The translations under genes were made by a program, and so were the position numbers. A stretch of DNA of 64,000 bases, taken from Spirodela intermedia. Lineage: Eukaryota > Streptophyta > Magnoliopsida > Alismatales > Araceae. Shown piece by piece: positions 1-13,500 of the stretch. The notes under the pieces were generated by a model. The model saw only the letters and a list, made by a program, of their open reading frames with translations. It had not been told where the DNA came from and made no database searches. Where the stretch lies: assembly GCA_902729315.2 (NCBI GenBank), contig LR746274.1:4925037-4989036 (forward strand). The letters run 5' to 3'. Position 1 is the first letter of the stretch, and every line of letters begins with the position of its first letter.

Positions 1-2633
1 TTTTTAGCCTAATTTTGAGTTTCCTTTTTTGATATGTGAGCTTTTATAACATGCCCCTCACATAATGGTTGACTTTATCATGGATCCTTTATGAGGATAA
101 AATAATATGCAAGAAAAACTTGGGGAAAATTATAAGACATAACATTAAAGGTAAAAATAATATTCATGTCATCTGAGTCAAAACCAATAATGTCATATGT
201 TGGGAGTTAACCCACATCATGCATATTATTAATGAGATGTATTATCTAGGTAGATTCAGTATGTATCATCCCCTAGCACATATAATGAAGTTAGATTCTC
301 TTCTAGACTCCAATGAAGGATTATTTATGCATGTCAAATTTATTTGTATGCTACTTTGTTGATGATGGTTGTATTGTAATGATCATAACATGAATAGACC
401 AAGTTTAATTTATTATAATTTTAAGATACAACTTCTTTGGACCTTATGCCTCATATGTTTTTCATGATTCCAAATATGTAATAGAAACCTCCAACTTGAT
501 GTACATATGTTCAAGAAGAGTATAATGTATGAGGCATTTTGTGGATTAATAACTTATGTGAAAAAAATCCTCTAGTATAAGAAAAAAATCCACTTGCTAA
601 GTTTATAGTTAAGACATCACTATTAAGAGTAGGAAACTCTTTGTTTGACTTATTATCCCTTACTTGATGGATATAGTTGAGCAAAAACATTGTGAATGCT
701 AATGAAAAAAGCATGAAAAGTAGAAATATTCTCTATGAGAGGGTTGATATCTATTGAAATTGGGAGAAAAGGGATCAAACTAAAAGTAAAATAGTCACAA
801 AGGTCACTTTTTCAGTATATTTAATTAAATATACAAATATTTAATTAAAAAGTGGCTTGGAAATACAAAGATTAATTAAATAGAACCACTACTCTAAATA
901 AAAATGAAACATTAGTCCCACACTTTGTGGATTTCAATTCAAAAACTATTAATAACTACAAAGAGATCAACAAGTTACCATCATTATTTCTCTACTATCG
1001 TTGACGAATTAGGCATTGATTTCCAAAAAAAATTATTTAAAGTCAAAAGTAAGGAGATGTTATGTATTTTGAAAGTATAAAAGATTGTCAATTTTAATCA
1101 CCTAGATAAATTAAAAAATCTCAAAATGGAAAACAATAAAATGATGGAAAAATAAGTAAAAAATGGTTTAGTCAATCCTACATGCACTCCATATACAAGG
1201 TTATTGAAGCACATAAATCATTTTACCAAATGCACTAGCAAAGATTTTCTTTTTCAAAATGACACAATTACTCAATAGTTTATATTCTCTTGAATCAAAG
1301 GAAAAAATAATATCAGAAGATAGGTTTTGTAGCATAATTAGAAACTAAATTCATGTGACAAAAGCCTTATCAATCATTGGGTAGAGTTTGAATGTTTTGT
1401 TGGTGCCTCAGGCATAAAATCTTAGACTTGAGAGATAAGGAGACGAGAGATATTGTAACTTAAACTAATTGAGTAATATGCAGGGTTTATCTGATCACCA
1501 TGTTTTAAAATTTTCCTTGAATCAGGGTTATGAGAAAATCTTAGGAGGCTTTTAAAATAGGCATGAATATTCTTTCTAAGTTATTTTATTTTTTCCTTTT
1601 TTTGTGAAATTAGAATCTACTTGTGTTAATGGATCATCAGCACACTCACCAACAAAATACTTGAGTAAATATATAGCCAACTTTTGTTCACCTTGCCTTC
1701 TTTTCTGTAATTGAGAAGTTGACACCTATGTCCAAGTTTATGTTGTCTTCTAAGACAGTATTGTCAACCCATGTGAGCACAATGTCAACAACTTTTCACC
1801 ATCTTAAGTAGGCTATATTATGACAATAATTTTGATGACATGTTCTTGAGTATTGGACCAAGGATTTAACAAAATGCCAATCCATATTAGGAGTATACTG
1901 TTGGATCAAATATTTGACCCTATACAATTATATATAAGGCATTTTTCTTATTTTGAAAAATATTTATTTTACATCCAAACAGTCAATGAGTGAAGATCGT
2001 GGCTGATTACTATCTAGTAAGATTGATATTAAGCAATACTTCTGTGAGGAGCCTTGGTCGAAATCTTTGGAACGTTAGTTTGTAGGAGTTAATAATTTAA
2101 GGAAAAGAGGAGGAGGGGGTATGAGAATGGCCATCCCATTCCACTTTAGGCAAGAACAGAGAAAGAGTAGACTTTTACGCATCAAGCTTTCATGTTATCT
2201 CCGATGTAAACATCAACCGTAATTCCCTTGATCAATGGCATCCCTACCCAATCTCACCCTCGCCTGCAGATGGAAGAAATTTTCTTGACTTCTTAGACAT
2301 GAAGCCAATGGTTTGGCAGAATTCATTCCTGGAATCCGCACACATTCAGATATACTCACGAAAGCAACACTGAGCTGCTTGAGCCAGGACAGAAACAAGA
2401 AAGAGAGCCAGAACATCCGTCGTCATGGCCTGATGACCTCACAAAACAAGGGAAAAGGAGACAAATCCGGGAATGGAGAAACCGCAACAAGACTTCCCCT
2501 CTCCTCACTGGCCCATCAAGGTGGGTCGTGTCTGCGGGAGCAGCCGCCAACCAAGAACAGCCCTGGATGGCTGGCCGCAGGGTTCATCCCTTCAGCTTAT
2601 TCTCGCTCAGGATTTGAGGCGGGCACGGCAGCT

Positions 2634-4243
2634 TTAATGTGCAACAAGATATCGGAGACCTATCGCCAAGAAAAACATGTTCGGCCTGAAGTCGGGCTCA
2701 GGTTGCACGCAGAGGGCTGCAAGTGCTGCCACCTGAAGGAAGAGAAAGACCAAGCTCAAAGATAAAGCGAAATAATTATCTTCATGCGGCAGTAATCCAA
2801 GAACTCATCACCAAGATTATGGACCGTGAGGTGTTAGTTAACTTATAATAAGAAAAAAATTAAGTATGTCAATAGAAGGGTTTGGTTACCTGAGCGGCTC
2901 CCTTTGGGGAGTATTCCCCGTTCAGCTTAGGGTCCACACACTGCTCCACTTTATCCTCACTAAGCATCGGCGTTGCCTGCAGAGGTAACACCATCAGCGG
3001 GCGTAAGCCAAAGAGGTAGAAGGGATAGAAGGAGCGGGGTCTCAACAACGGTTCACCCAAGTGACTAGACTCTGTTGCCCTCTGGGCATCGTATGATCCA
3101 CTGGTTTCCTGCCCGTAAGCAACTCCAAGAGGATAACTCCAAAGCTGTAGATGTCACTCTTCATGGTCAACTGACCGGTCATAGCATACCTGGAGGTAGA
3201 TTTTGCACCAAAAGTTTCTCAAAATGTTATTCCACATTGAAGAAGCCTGATCTGGCTCAGTCCAGGCTCAGGCTTCCTACAGGCCAGGGTAGATCTGGGC
3301 CTGGTAGCAAACCGGTTATAATGTAGATTTGAAATTAAAAAAATAAATAAATCAGAAACTGAATGAACAATCTATTTCAATAGTGTAAAGCTACAGAACT
3401 CAGGAAAAGATATTGAATGAACTGTCTGCGTACTCTGGCCCGTGGTACCCGTAGCTACCCAAGACACGTGCATGATAGAGACGTGGACCCATATCTGGAG
3501 CCTGATTCGAGAGATTCAAGTCTGCGATCTTGACTTTGAAGTCCTCAGATAGGAGTACATTGCTGGATCTGATATCCCTGTGGATTACGGAAGGCTGGGC
3601 CTTCTCATGCAGATACTCTAGTCCTCTTCCAACATCAACGGCAATTCTCATTCGTTGCATCCAGTTGAGCACTGGAGTGGGTTGTGAACCTTGAACTCCT
3701 TTCCGCCCTGTGGACACAAAATTCGTGGCTTAGACAGGTCCTCATCGAACTTGATCAGATAATAATTCAAAAATGGTACTCAACAAATTGTGGCATATCA
3801 TGAAGAGAACCCATTGTGGCATACTCATAAGCCAACACACGGAGATCTCCCTCAACGCAGTAACCCACTAATTGGACGACATTGTTGTGCTTCAGTTTTG
3901 AAACCATGGCAACCTGTTATCATCACATAATGGCTTAGACAAGGTGCAGAGCTTCAGCTGATGACACATTTCAGTATGTTGATAATTGTTAACAGTTACG
4001 TAGTTTCAGGCAAACCTGGGAGAGGAATTCGTTGTTGGTCTCTGGATCAGATGCATCAAGCTTTTTTATTGCAGCATCCTTCTCAGCATCAAATCGGGCA
4101 TAATATACCCTGCCATATGAGTCTTCCCCGATCAAAGACTTAGAACCAAAGTTGTCTGTCTTTTCTTTGAGCTCGTCAAGAGATAGTGCAGGTACTTCAA
4201 TAGTCAGTGGTTCATTCGATGATCCAGAATTAGGGACATCAGA
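2634..4243 (-). pseudogene. PTI1-like protein kinase pseudogene (5'-truncated tandem copy)
   Basis: Relics of six exons run in order on the minus strand: exon 2 about 4243-4016, exon 3 3913-about 3796, exon 4 3707-3434, exon 5 3189-3057, exon 6 2976-2890, exon 7 2732-2634. Exons 4, 5 and 6 keep exactly the lengths of the intact copy at 11.6-15.3 kb. Several lesions are visible. There is no exon 1 or promoter. The exon 2 acceptor and its first codons are deleted. The exon 3 donor is replaced by unrelated bases. The glycine loop reads GEDSYG instead of GEGSYG, DFN has become DLN, and APE has become GPE. The C-terminus diverges after RPNM and stops at 2634-2636, eleven codons early. The HRD motif survives. 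A transcribed fragment is possible, but a working kinase is very unlikely. Confidence 0.9.
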
Positions 4244-5399
4244 CCATCACGTACAACAGCAATAAAATCAATCAACGACGGAAAGGCAACCCCGTACTTA
4301 TAGAAAAACCAAGATGGAGAAGTGACTACCCATGATGTTAAGTTTCCAAAACAAGAACCGAACAATAGATTCATAGAAAGCGATTATTTGATGAAAACAT
4401 CAACACTTAAGTCCACAGGAAAAGTTACTGAAGTGGAAACTAAAAATAATAGAGATGATGCCACAGTTAGCCAAGAGGGTGTGCTTCCATAAATGTGGAG
4501 TTAAACCACAACAATAAAAACCTTACAGGTTCGACCCTTCATATCTAAAACAAGCACACAATGGGGACCAAGAACATCTCTTTTTCTAATAAATATGGCA
4601 AAAATTGTGTACCCAAGTATTTAGGAACGATCAAGCTTTATCTCGATTTGATTTTTCTCCATTTGGATTTGAATAAATAAAGTAAAGCAGCATCTGACAC
4701 CAAACAACTGAAAAAAATAATCACTAGGACTAGAAAATCTCTTTTACTAGAAAATTTTACAGTTCAACTGCATTAAGGAGCGAACACTCAAGACATAGTT
4801 CTAAATAGTCTTTCATCATGACTTTTATGCCAATAGGAAAATTAGCCAAGGATTTTCACATCCTATCAAAGACCACAAGGTAAATGTCTGCTGGTGCTTG
4901 GATTATAAGTTCGACATCCCTACAACTCGTTTTGACCTCCCTACCAAATGAAAGAAAGAATCTATGAATTTGTTGGACCAGAAGTTCTAAACCGTGCTAC
5001 TTCAAAGTCCACTCCCATTCCTCCCAACCACTATTGATGTAGCCCTGATTTCTAGGGCTTGCAGTTATAAATTTCTTTCGTAAATTGTTGATGTTATTTG
5101 CCAAAGCTTTCAACCAAACGATGATTTAGAAAATGTTGTCTTTTTTATTAGAAAGAGAGTAGACACCACTTCCAAGTTTCTTATGAGAAGTGTTTAACAA
5201 AGCATTTCTTCAGATGTCTTGTTCTTTCAAGGAAAACCAAATCTTCTTCGTCCACTCATTTATCGATCCTGATGATCACCAGTCCCCAAAGAGAAAGAGA
5301 CACGGGTGTCTGGCACTAGTGTCCAGCGGCATTCTGCGGCCATGTTGTCTGACTGAAGATGGTTAGCTGTGCAAAAAAGAGGCAACCAGATGTAGAGAT

Positions 5400-6500
5400 A
5401 TTTTGATTCTTTCTCTTTCTCCCTTTTGCTACTGTAATCGCCGTACTAACCATTGGCCAGGGCCAAGAATATTTTATCGCCATCTACCTTTTATTTATCT
5501 TCTAGTTTCTTCTAGTTGTTGCATGCGGGAAGACCCAAGGGTCTTCAAGAATCAGCCAATCAAAGAACAGCGAAGCACTTTCCTGTCCAATCAAAGGGAT
5601 AAGAAGCTGAATCCATTCATTTGACGTTTCTTTAACTCAGGTTCAATGCTAATTTGCAACCATGCATTGATCCATGTCTTAATCTGAGTTGATAATAATT
5701 TGATATCATCATGAACATCCATCTTTCCATGAGAATGTAACCAAATTGGGAAGAAACAAGCGAGTCAATAACTCTAAATTACTATGATCCATTATTTTAT
5801 GATGTCCGCGCGAGGACGATGTTGGGGAGAAGAAAAACAGAACGGAGAGAGAGAAAGAGAGAGCGAGCGAGCGAGAGAGAGAGAGAGAGAGAGAGAGTCC
5901 CATCAAGCCCAAAACAGGACCAACAAGGGGTTGAAAGTACGGGGGGAATTCATGCTTACCAGGCTTGGAAGACAGGCAGATTTTCTCCATCTACCTTTTA
6001 TTTATCTTCTTCTTTCTTCTAGAGGGTGCATGGGGGAAGATCCAAAGGTCTTCTAGAATCAGCCGACCAAAGCACAACGAAGCACGCACTTTTCTGCCCA
6101 TTCAAATGGATAAGAAGCTGAATCCATCCATCTGACGTTTCTTTAACTCAGTTTCAGCGCTAATTTACAACCACTCTTTGATTTATGTCTTAGTCCGATT
6201 CGACAATAATGATATCATCATCGTCGTCGTCGTCGTCGTCATCATCACCATTATCAATGTTTCTATGAGAATGCCACCCAAATTGGAAATAAACCATACA
6301 ATTGATAACTCTAAAGTTTCTAAAATCCATTTCTTAATGATCTCTGCGCAAGGACGATGATGGGAGGAAGAAAAACAGAACGGAGAGAGAGGGATTTTGA
6401 GAAGGATATAGAATCTCATCAAGGCCGAAACAGGACCAACAAGAGGTTGAAAGTACGGGCACAATTCGCGGTTACTAGGCTCGGAAGCTCCAGGGAGATG
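5400..6500. repeat. Local tandem duplication of about 510-540 bp inside copy A intron 1
   Basis: The stretch near 5482 (leader of 'ctaccttttatttatcttct') recurs near 5989, and the stretch near 5800 ('cgaggacgatg' followed by an A-rich then GA-rich run) recurs near 6340. Copy B has one version, near 14550-14700. The duplication therefore arose within copy A after the large duplication, or was lost from copy B. Confidence 0.8.
5845..5897. repeat. (GA)n microsatellite
   Basis: An interrupted GA/GAGC run lies in the first unit of the local duplication. The second unit keeps only a short GA run (about 6380-6390). Confidence 0.9.
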
Positions 6501-6508
6501 TTCTATAC

Positions 6509-6640
6509 CCTCCTCCTCCTCCTCCTCCTCCTCCTCCTCCTGCTCCTCCTGCTGTTCCTCCTCCTCCTCCTCTACCTCCTCCTTCACCTCTTTCACCATC
6601 TCTTCCACCTCCTTCACCTCCTCCTTCTCCACCTCCTTCC
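6509..6640. repeat. (CTC)n homopyrimidine tract
   Basis: The pure CTC core is at 6509-6540. It is followed by about 100 bp of imperfect CTC/CCT/TTC triplets, almost all pyrimidine on the plus strand. Its complement reads as a poly-Glu open frame, which I treat as a repeat artefact. Confidence 0.9.
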
Positions 6641-7515
6641 AGTCGCCTATCGCTAGAGGGCCACCCAATTCGGAGGAATAGTCTCGGCTTCTCATCTCTC
6701 TCTCGCTCTCGCTCTCTCCACTGCGGGTATCACAGCGGGTTTAAGAGAGAAAGGGTGGCGTGGAGTTTCAAAAAAAGTGGGCATCGTTGTAGAGAAATCT
6801 CTGGTGGGGCCCACTGGGGAGGACATGACACGTGTTCAGAGACAAAATGACACCTGCTCCCATGTCAGGAGGAGAGGTTGGGAACCCGTATCCTTTCAAA
6901 CGTCTGTCATCTGACGATTAAATATCGTCTCTTACGGGGTTAAAAGGCAATTGCAGACAACACCAGGGTGTATTGTCTAAATTTTTATAATCGTATGAAG
7001 GGCCCCGCCTATTTTCCTCTACTGACTGTTCGCGATCGTGGACACTACTTTCGTTTCCTAGTAAGTCATGATTGTCATGAAATTCATGGGGAAGAAACTT
7101 TATTGCTCCCACTTGTCATGATTCTCTGTAGTCTTAAGCTCCGAAATGGGAAAGCTTGAAACCTACTCTAGAAAAGTTGCAAGTCTTTGGTCACATCCAC
7201 TCGGTGTAGAGAGCACCGGAACCTCAAGATTATTTGACACTTTTAAAATTATCAATAAAAACTAATTAAAAGTAAATAGAGTGGGATAGTTTTATTGCCA
7301 AATGTTTATCTGCTCATACTAACAAATATGAGAGTTAATCTTCTCAAAATAATGAAAGTTCTTAATTTTGTCATAGAAGATTGAGGCCAAGCTCCTATAC
7401 GTGTATTCTGAAATGGGTAAATATATCCACATGCATCACATCTAATATGAGATTATGGCAAAGATTCCAATCATCCAACTCAAACTCATCACTGATGATC
7501 ATACTAGTCCATAGT
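6641..7515. other. Non-coding spacer with a GC-richer patch and a G-box
   Basis: No gene is seen. Bases about 6660-6960 are less AT-rich than their surroundings and contain a CACGTG palindrome at 829-834 of the 6 kb block (6829-6834). This could be a former or cryptic promoter upstream of the pseudogene, but nothing coding is attached to it. Confidence 0.4.
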
Positions 7516-10500
7516 ATTTTTAGCCTAATTTAAGTTTCCTTTTTGATGTGTGATTTATTACAACATGTCCTCTCATGTGAGTGTTGACTTTATCTTGGAT
7601 CTTTTATGAGGATAAAATAATTTTTGACTAACACTTTATGAAAAAAATATTTTTACACCTATAAAAGAAAAAAATTCACATGCTAGCATGACCACTCATC
7701 GTATGAAACTTTTTTGTTCGAATTACGAGCTCTTTTGTGACAGAATTTTAATGCTTTATTTTTATATAGTATAACTGAAATAAGTTTCGTATGATCAACA
7801 TAAATTACAAATTATCAAAGGTAACATGTATTAGTACTAGTTAAGAAAGTATGTGGTAAATTTATGTTTAATTCTGTATTTTTTAATCATTTATGAAAGA
7901 TGAATATATGTATATTTTTTAACCAATGCATTAATGTGGTTATCCAAGGTTTATAATCTTCAGAACTATATTAAAATTTAAAAATAAAATAAAATTATAA
8001 TTTATGATAAGATTTTAATTAGATTTTTTATAAGCTTTATGAAGTGATTTTTCCAATGACTTTTTATTGACTTGGAAGCTATCATAAGAATTAGAAAAAG
8101 ACAATGATTTATGGCCACATCAAAAGGAGGATTTACTAAGGGACTTATGGGCCATGTAAGAATTAGTCAACAAAGAAAGAGGTCAATACTTTAGCCACAT
8201 CACCCACATATGCTTTAGCTATCATACTTTGTTCTAGATGGTTAGATAAAATACAAGTCCTTATTTTGTAGTAGATTATTGAGAGTTTCTATGATGAAAA
8301 TTCAAGGGAAGCTCTAAGAAAGGTGGAGGGATGTGTTGAGATGGAGAAGAGGCAAGCTCTTTTCAACCAAACTCTCTTCTAGTGAAAGACACAGACGTCT
8401 AGAGCAATAAGGGCACTTGTGATTTCAATTTCTATTTTGAATGTGCTCTACTTTCGTCTTAGCTTATTTCTTCATATGTGGTGACAAGTAGATGATGGGA
8501 TTTACCGTTTTAATATAATATTTAAAAATATTGAAATTGATTTCAGGCTTATTTTTTGTTCCACAATGAAGCTTTGTTCTTGAGTGAGACAGGGATTTTG
8601 CTTTTAAGTTGATCTTCTAGTGATTCCAATTTTCCTTTTGAAAGTTAACTTTATTACGATCACTTGAATCTATTTCTATATTAAGATTACTCAATTTTCG
8701 TAAGAAATTTAACTCAAATCATTTCATATATCACTACCAATGTGGTCACTCTCCTAATGAAGAATTTGTATTTGATTCACTTTCAATTGTTACTTTTTAA
8801 TTTTAATTTTTCTGATGAAAGTTAACTTCATCATCTAGATTTATTTAATTTTGAAATATTACTCAGATATTATAAGAATTATGTATAAATCATTTTCACA
8901 TTTAATCTCATTTGGAAAAACTCCAGGAATTATCTTTTTTTCTTTATTGTCCCCTGTTTTCTCATTTTATGTTTTCTTTTTCACCCATTGTTTCCTTCTT
9001 TTTTGCAATCTCTTCCATCATTTTTTGCTGGAAAAGTTTACAAGTCTTGAGTTATCTATTAACTCTACAAATGGGTGCATAGGAAAGCTTGAAGATTTAG
9101 ATTTCAAAACTGTTGTTGCGACATCATAGGGCATCAAAGCAAATCAAAGTATGTGGAATATTATTTCTTTTTTGTTCTCTATCTTTTTTTGTGTCAATAA
9201 ACATATAGAACAGAAATTGATATTAAGGTTGACCATCATCCTTTTAGACAACCTTAACTCACAAAAAATGTAGTTCTGACTCTTGCTTTTTAATTTCGTT
9301 TGTAAATATTTAAATTTTCACGATTTCAACAGCATCAATTATAACAGCATAATTTTTTTTGCTCCCGTGTTGATAATCATTCCATTCAATACTATTAATC
9401 TTCTTTTCTTCAGCTTCATCAAACACTAATATTTTTACTTTCTTCTCTTTTGAAGTGTATAAAAAATTGAGCAAGTTAAATGTTGTAGGATCCAAAGAAA
9501 GATATAAAAATTTGAAAATTGCACAAAATAGATTAAGTAACTCATGAAATTTAATTTTTTAATCTAATTTCTGGTTTGAATTGATTTCATGGACATTGAA
9601 GTTTCTCATTTAACAAAAACTATTTTTATTTTCTATTTTTTAAATTTTATTTTACTATTTACTTTCTTCAGTTTCTAAAAAGTATTTTTCTTTTCTATAT
9701 TTATGCATCTTGCTTATCTGATAGTTATGGTATATGCATGGTAGGAGATCATTAAAACCGTCATCAATATGTGTCATACTTGAAATTGATATAGGAAATA
9801 AAAGTCTTACATCATTATAATATTCATCAGATATTCAGGAGCTAGTGTTAGATGCCCCAAAGGTACCCTATAACTCATACTCCAACATATATAATCTGTG
9901 ACAGAGAAATTATCCTAACTTCTTGTAGCAAAACCAGCATATTACATCTTATGGTCAAATAATGTCCCAAGCCTCTAACTATCACCTTTCTTAGTAGCTT
10001 AAATTAGTAAAATTAGTAGGTCAAATTCTCAAAATCAAAGATAGCCTACACAAATTCCATATCACCTTATATCTCAACAATAAAAAAATTTAAGGTGGCT
10101 ATAAGTTCAAGTGAAGATAGGACTGTAATCTCATTAACCAAATCTAAAAACTTAAAATCAGCCTAATTTTAATTTCATGTCAAGTTTAATATTGTAAATA
10201 ATTGCACATCAACAAATGATGATGCAGTGACACCATCAAACAATGTCAAAGTTAGAAATTCAAGTTGGGCACATAGTTGAAGTGAGAAGTAAATCAACTC
10301 TCAAGTCAGATCCTAGCTAACCCATCAAATCATCACCCACCTAGATTTTCAGCTCAAAATCATGCACTGTAAAACACTAGTCAAGTCTAATCTAAATTTC
10401 CTTGATATGATACATGGAAATTGTATCTAGCTTTATAAGTTGAAAGATTATTGAGAATCTATAGAAGAGAGGTAAGAAAGAACATAGACAAGTAGGCAAG

Positions 10501-13500
10501 GTGTTAGAACAATAAGGTCAAGTGGAACACTAATCAGGTGATGAATTGAGATTTTTAAGATTTTTTTATTTTTCTAATTTATGCTAAACCTATATGTATT
10601 TGGCATGGTCTCGACACACATAAGTTCATAAGACCTCACAACTCTTTCTCACTCTCATTGAGAACATTAGAATCTGTGTACTCATTCACCTCTCACCTTC
10701 GTGACAAATATTCTAATTTGTAACTTATGCCATTTTCTAAGATACTATTGTCAACCCTTTATGTTAGCAAACTATCAGCAACTTCACCATCATAAGTAGG
10801 CTGCACTAACAATTATTTTGATAAAATGTTCTTCAGTATTGGGCTGACAACTAAACAAAATGGTGATTTACATTAGGGGTCTATCATTGAATCAAATATT
10901 TAACCATATGTAAGAATGTGGCATAATACTTATTGTGAAAAATATGTATTCACATCAAAACTGTCAATGAATGAACATTTTTGGTGCTACTTACATAAGT
11001 TTAATATTAATTAGTAATTCTGTGAGGAGGCTTGGTGGAAATCTTTGGAAAGCTAGTTTGTAGGAGTTAATGGTCATCCTCTATTTGAGGAATTGAGGAG
11101 GGGGTATGAGAATGGCCATCCCATTCTACGTTAGGCAAAAACAGGTAAGTAAAAGGCTTTTGTGGAAAGCTTCCACTATAGCTTTGACGTAGACATCAAC
11201 CATAATTTCCTTGATCAATGAGACCACTAGCCAATCTCACCCTAGTTTACAGATGATAGAAATTTTTTTGGCTTGTTAGACATAAAATCAATGGCTTGCC
11301 AGAATTCATTCCTAGAATCTTCACACATTTAGATATGCTCGCGACGGCAGCATTGAGGAGCTAACGCCAGAACAGAAACAAGAAAGAGGGCTATGTTTCA
11401 AAGACGAAAGATATACAAGCCATACGCTCATCGTCATGGCCTGATGGCCTCAGAAAACAAGTGAAACGGAGACAAATCCAGGAATGGAGAAGCCACAGCA
11501 AAGATTTCCTTTCTCCACACTGGCCCAAGGTAAATGAAGAAATTGACGTTGAAGCAATGGATGGGTGGTGTCTGCTGGAGCAGCCGCCAACCAAGAACAG
11601 CCCTGGATGGCGGCTGCAGGGTTCATCCCCTCAGTTCTCAGGATCTGGGGTGGGGACGGCAGTTTTCTGTATAAGTAGAGGCTGGAGAGCTTTCACAATA
11701 ATGCCCATGTTTGGCCTGAAGTCGGACTCATACTGCACGCACAGGGCGGCGACTGCTGCCAGCTGAAGGAAGAGGAAGACAAAACTCAAAGATAAGCCCA
11801 ATAATTATGTGGCATTAATTAGCTCATATTAAAACCAAGTCAAAGGGTTTGTTTTGACCTTAGCGACTCCCTTTGCAGGATATTCCCCTTTCAGCCTGGG
11901 ATCAACACACTGCTTCACTTTGTCCTCACTTAGCCTTGGCGTTGCCTGCGAAGCAAACACCACTAGCGAGCGTAAGCCAAAGAGTAATCATGTGAGGAGG
12001 GGCAGAAGGGGGTGCTGGGGTTTCAACAACGGCTCACCCAAGTGACTAGACTCTGCTGCCCTCTAGGCATCGTATGATCCACTGGTTTCCTGCCCGTAAG
12101 CAGCTCCAAGAGGACAACTCCAAAGCTGTAGACGTCACTCTTCATGGTCAACTGACCGGTCATAGCATACCTGGAGGAAGATTTTGCACCAAAAGTTTCT
12201 CACAATGTTATTCCACTTTGAAGAAGCCTGGTCTGGCTCAGTCCAGGCTCAGGCTTCCTACAGGCCTGTCCATAACCCGGGCTTTTTAGGCCTGGGCATG
12301 GTCCAGCCAGGCCCATTGACAATTCAATTCACTATAATGTAGCTTTGAAATTAAAAAATCAGAAATTGAATGAACAATCTAATTTCCATGGTATAAAGCT
12401 ACAAAACTAAGGAAAAGAGAGAAGATCACAGGAAAAGATATCGAATGAACTGTCTGCTTACTCTGGCGCGTGGTACCCAAAGGTGCCCAAGACACGTGTA
12501 GAATGGAGACGGGCAGCCATATCTGGAGCCTGATTCGAGAGATTGAAGTCTGCGATTTTGGCTTTTAAGTCCTCAAATAGGAGTACATTGCTCGATCTGA
12601 TATCCCTGTGGATTACGGAAGGCTGGGCCTTCTCATGCAGATACTCCAGCCCTCTTGCAGCGTCAACGGCAATTCTCACTCGTTGCATCCAGTCAAGCAC
12701 TGGACCGGGTTGTGAACCTTGAACTCCTTTCCGCCCTGTGGACACAAAATCGATTGCTAACACAGACATACTCATGGAACTTGAACAGAGAATAATTCAA
12801 ATGGTCCTCAACAAATAATACCATGTAAAATATCATGAAGAGAACCCATTGTGGCATACTCATAAGCCAACACACGGAGATTTCCCTCAACGCAGTAACC
12901 CACTAATTGGACGACATTTTCGTGCTTCAGTTTTGAAACCATGGCAACCTGATATCATCACATAATGGCTTAGACAAGGTGCAGAGCTTCAGCTGATGAC
13001 ACATTTCAGTTTATTGATAATTGTTAACAGTTATGTAGTTTCAGGCAAACCTGGGAGAGGAATTCGTTGTTGGTCTCTGGATCAGATGCATCAAGCTTTT
13101 TTATTGCAGCATCCTTCTCAGCATCAAATCGGGCATAATATACCCTGCCATATGAGCCTTCCCCGATCAAAGACTTAGAACCAAAGTTGTCTGTCTTTTC
13201 TTTGAGCTCGTCAAGAGATAATGCTGGTACTTCAATAGTCAGTGGTGCATACGGGGGTCCAGAATTAGGGGCATCAGAACCCTTTGAGACCTTTGGATTG
13301 CCTACGACACCACAGAAAGCAATCAATCACGGAAAGGCAGTCCGTACTTAAAGAAAAAGCGAGATGGAGAAGTGGCTAGTCATGAATTTGAGTTGCCAAA
13401 ACAAGAACCAAAAAGAAATTCATAGTAAACCGAATATTTGTGGAAAACATCAACACTTCAGTCCAAAGGAAAAGTTACTGAAGTGGAAACTAAAAATGAT

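Larger units (their letters stand above)
1..6180. repeat. Segmental duplication, copy A (carries the PTI1-like pseudogene)
   Basis: Bases 1-120 match 7516-7625, 530-600 match about 7630-7690, and about 1690-5760 match about 10700-14770, all in the same orientation. The offset grows from about 7.5 kb to about 9 kb because copy B holds about 1.5 kb of net extra sequence. Copy A contains degraded kinase exons 7 to 2 and part of intron 1, but no exon 1. Homology may run off the left edge of the window. The first 2.1 kb holds no gene I can support. Confidence 0.85.

Noticed and set aside
6183-6695. 170-codon acidic coiled-coil-like frame
   Set aside because: Its core is translated CTC/GAG microsatellite (poly-Glu), with no conserved flanks.
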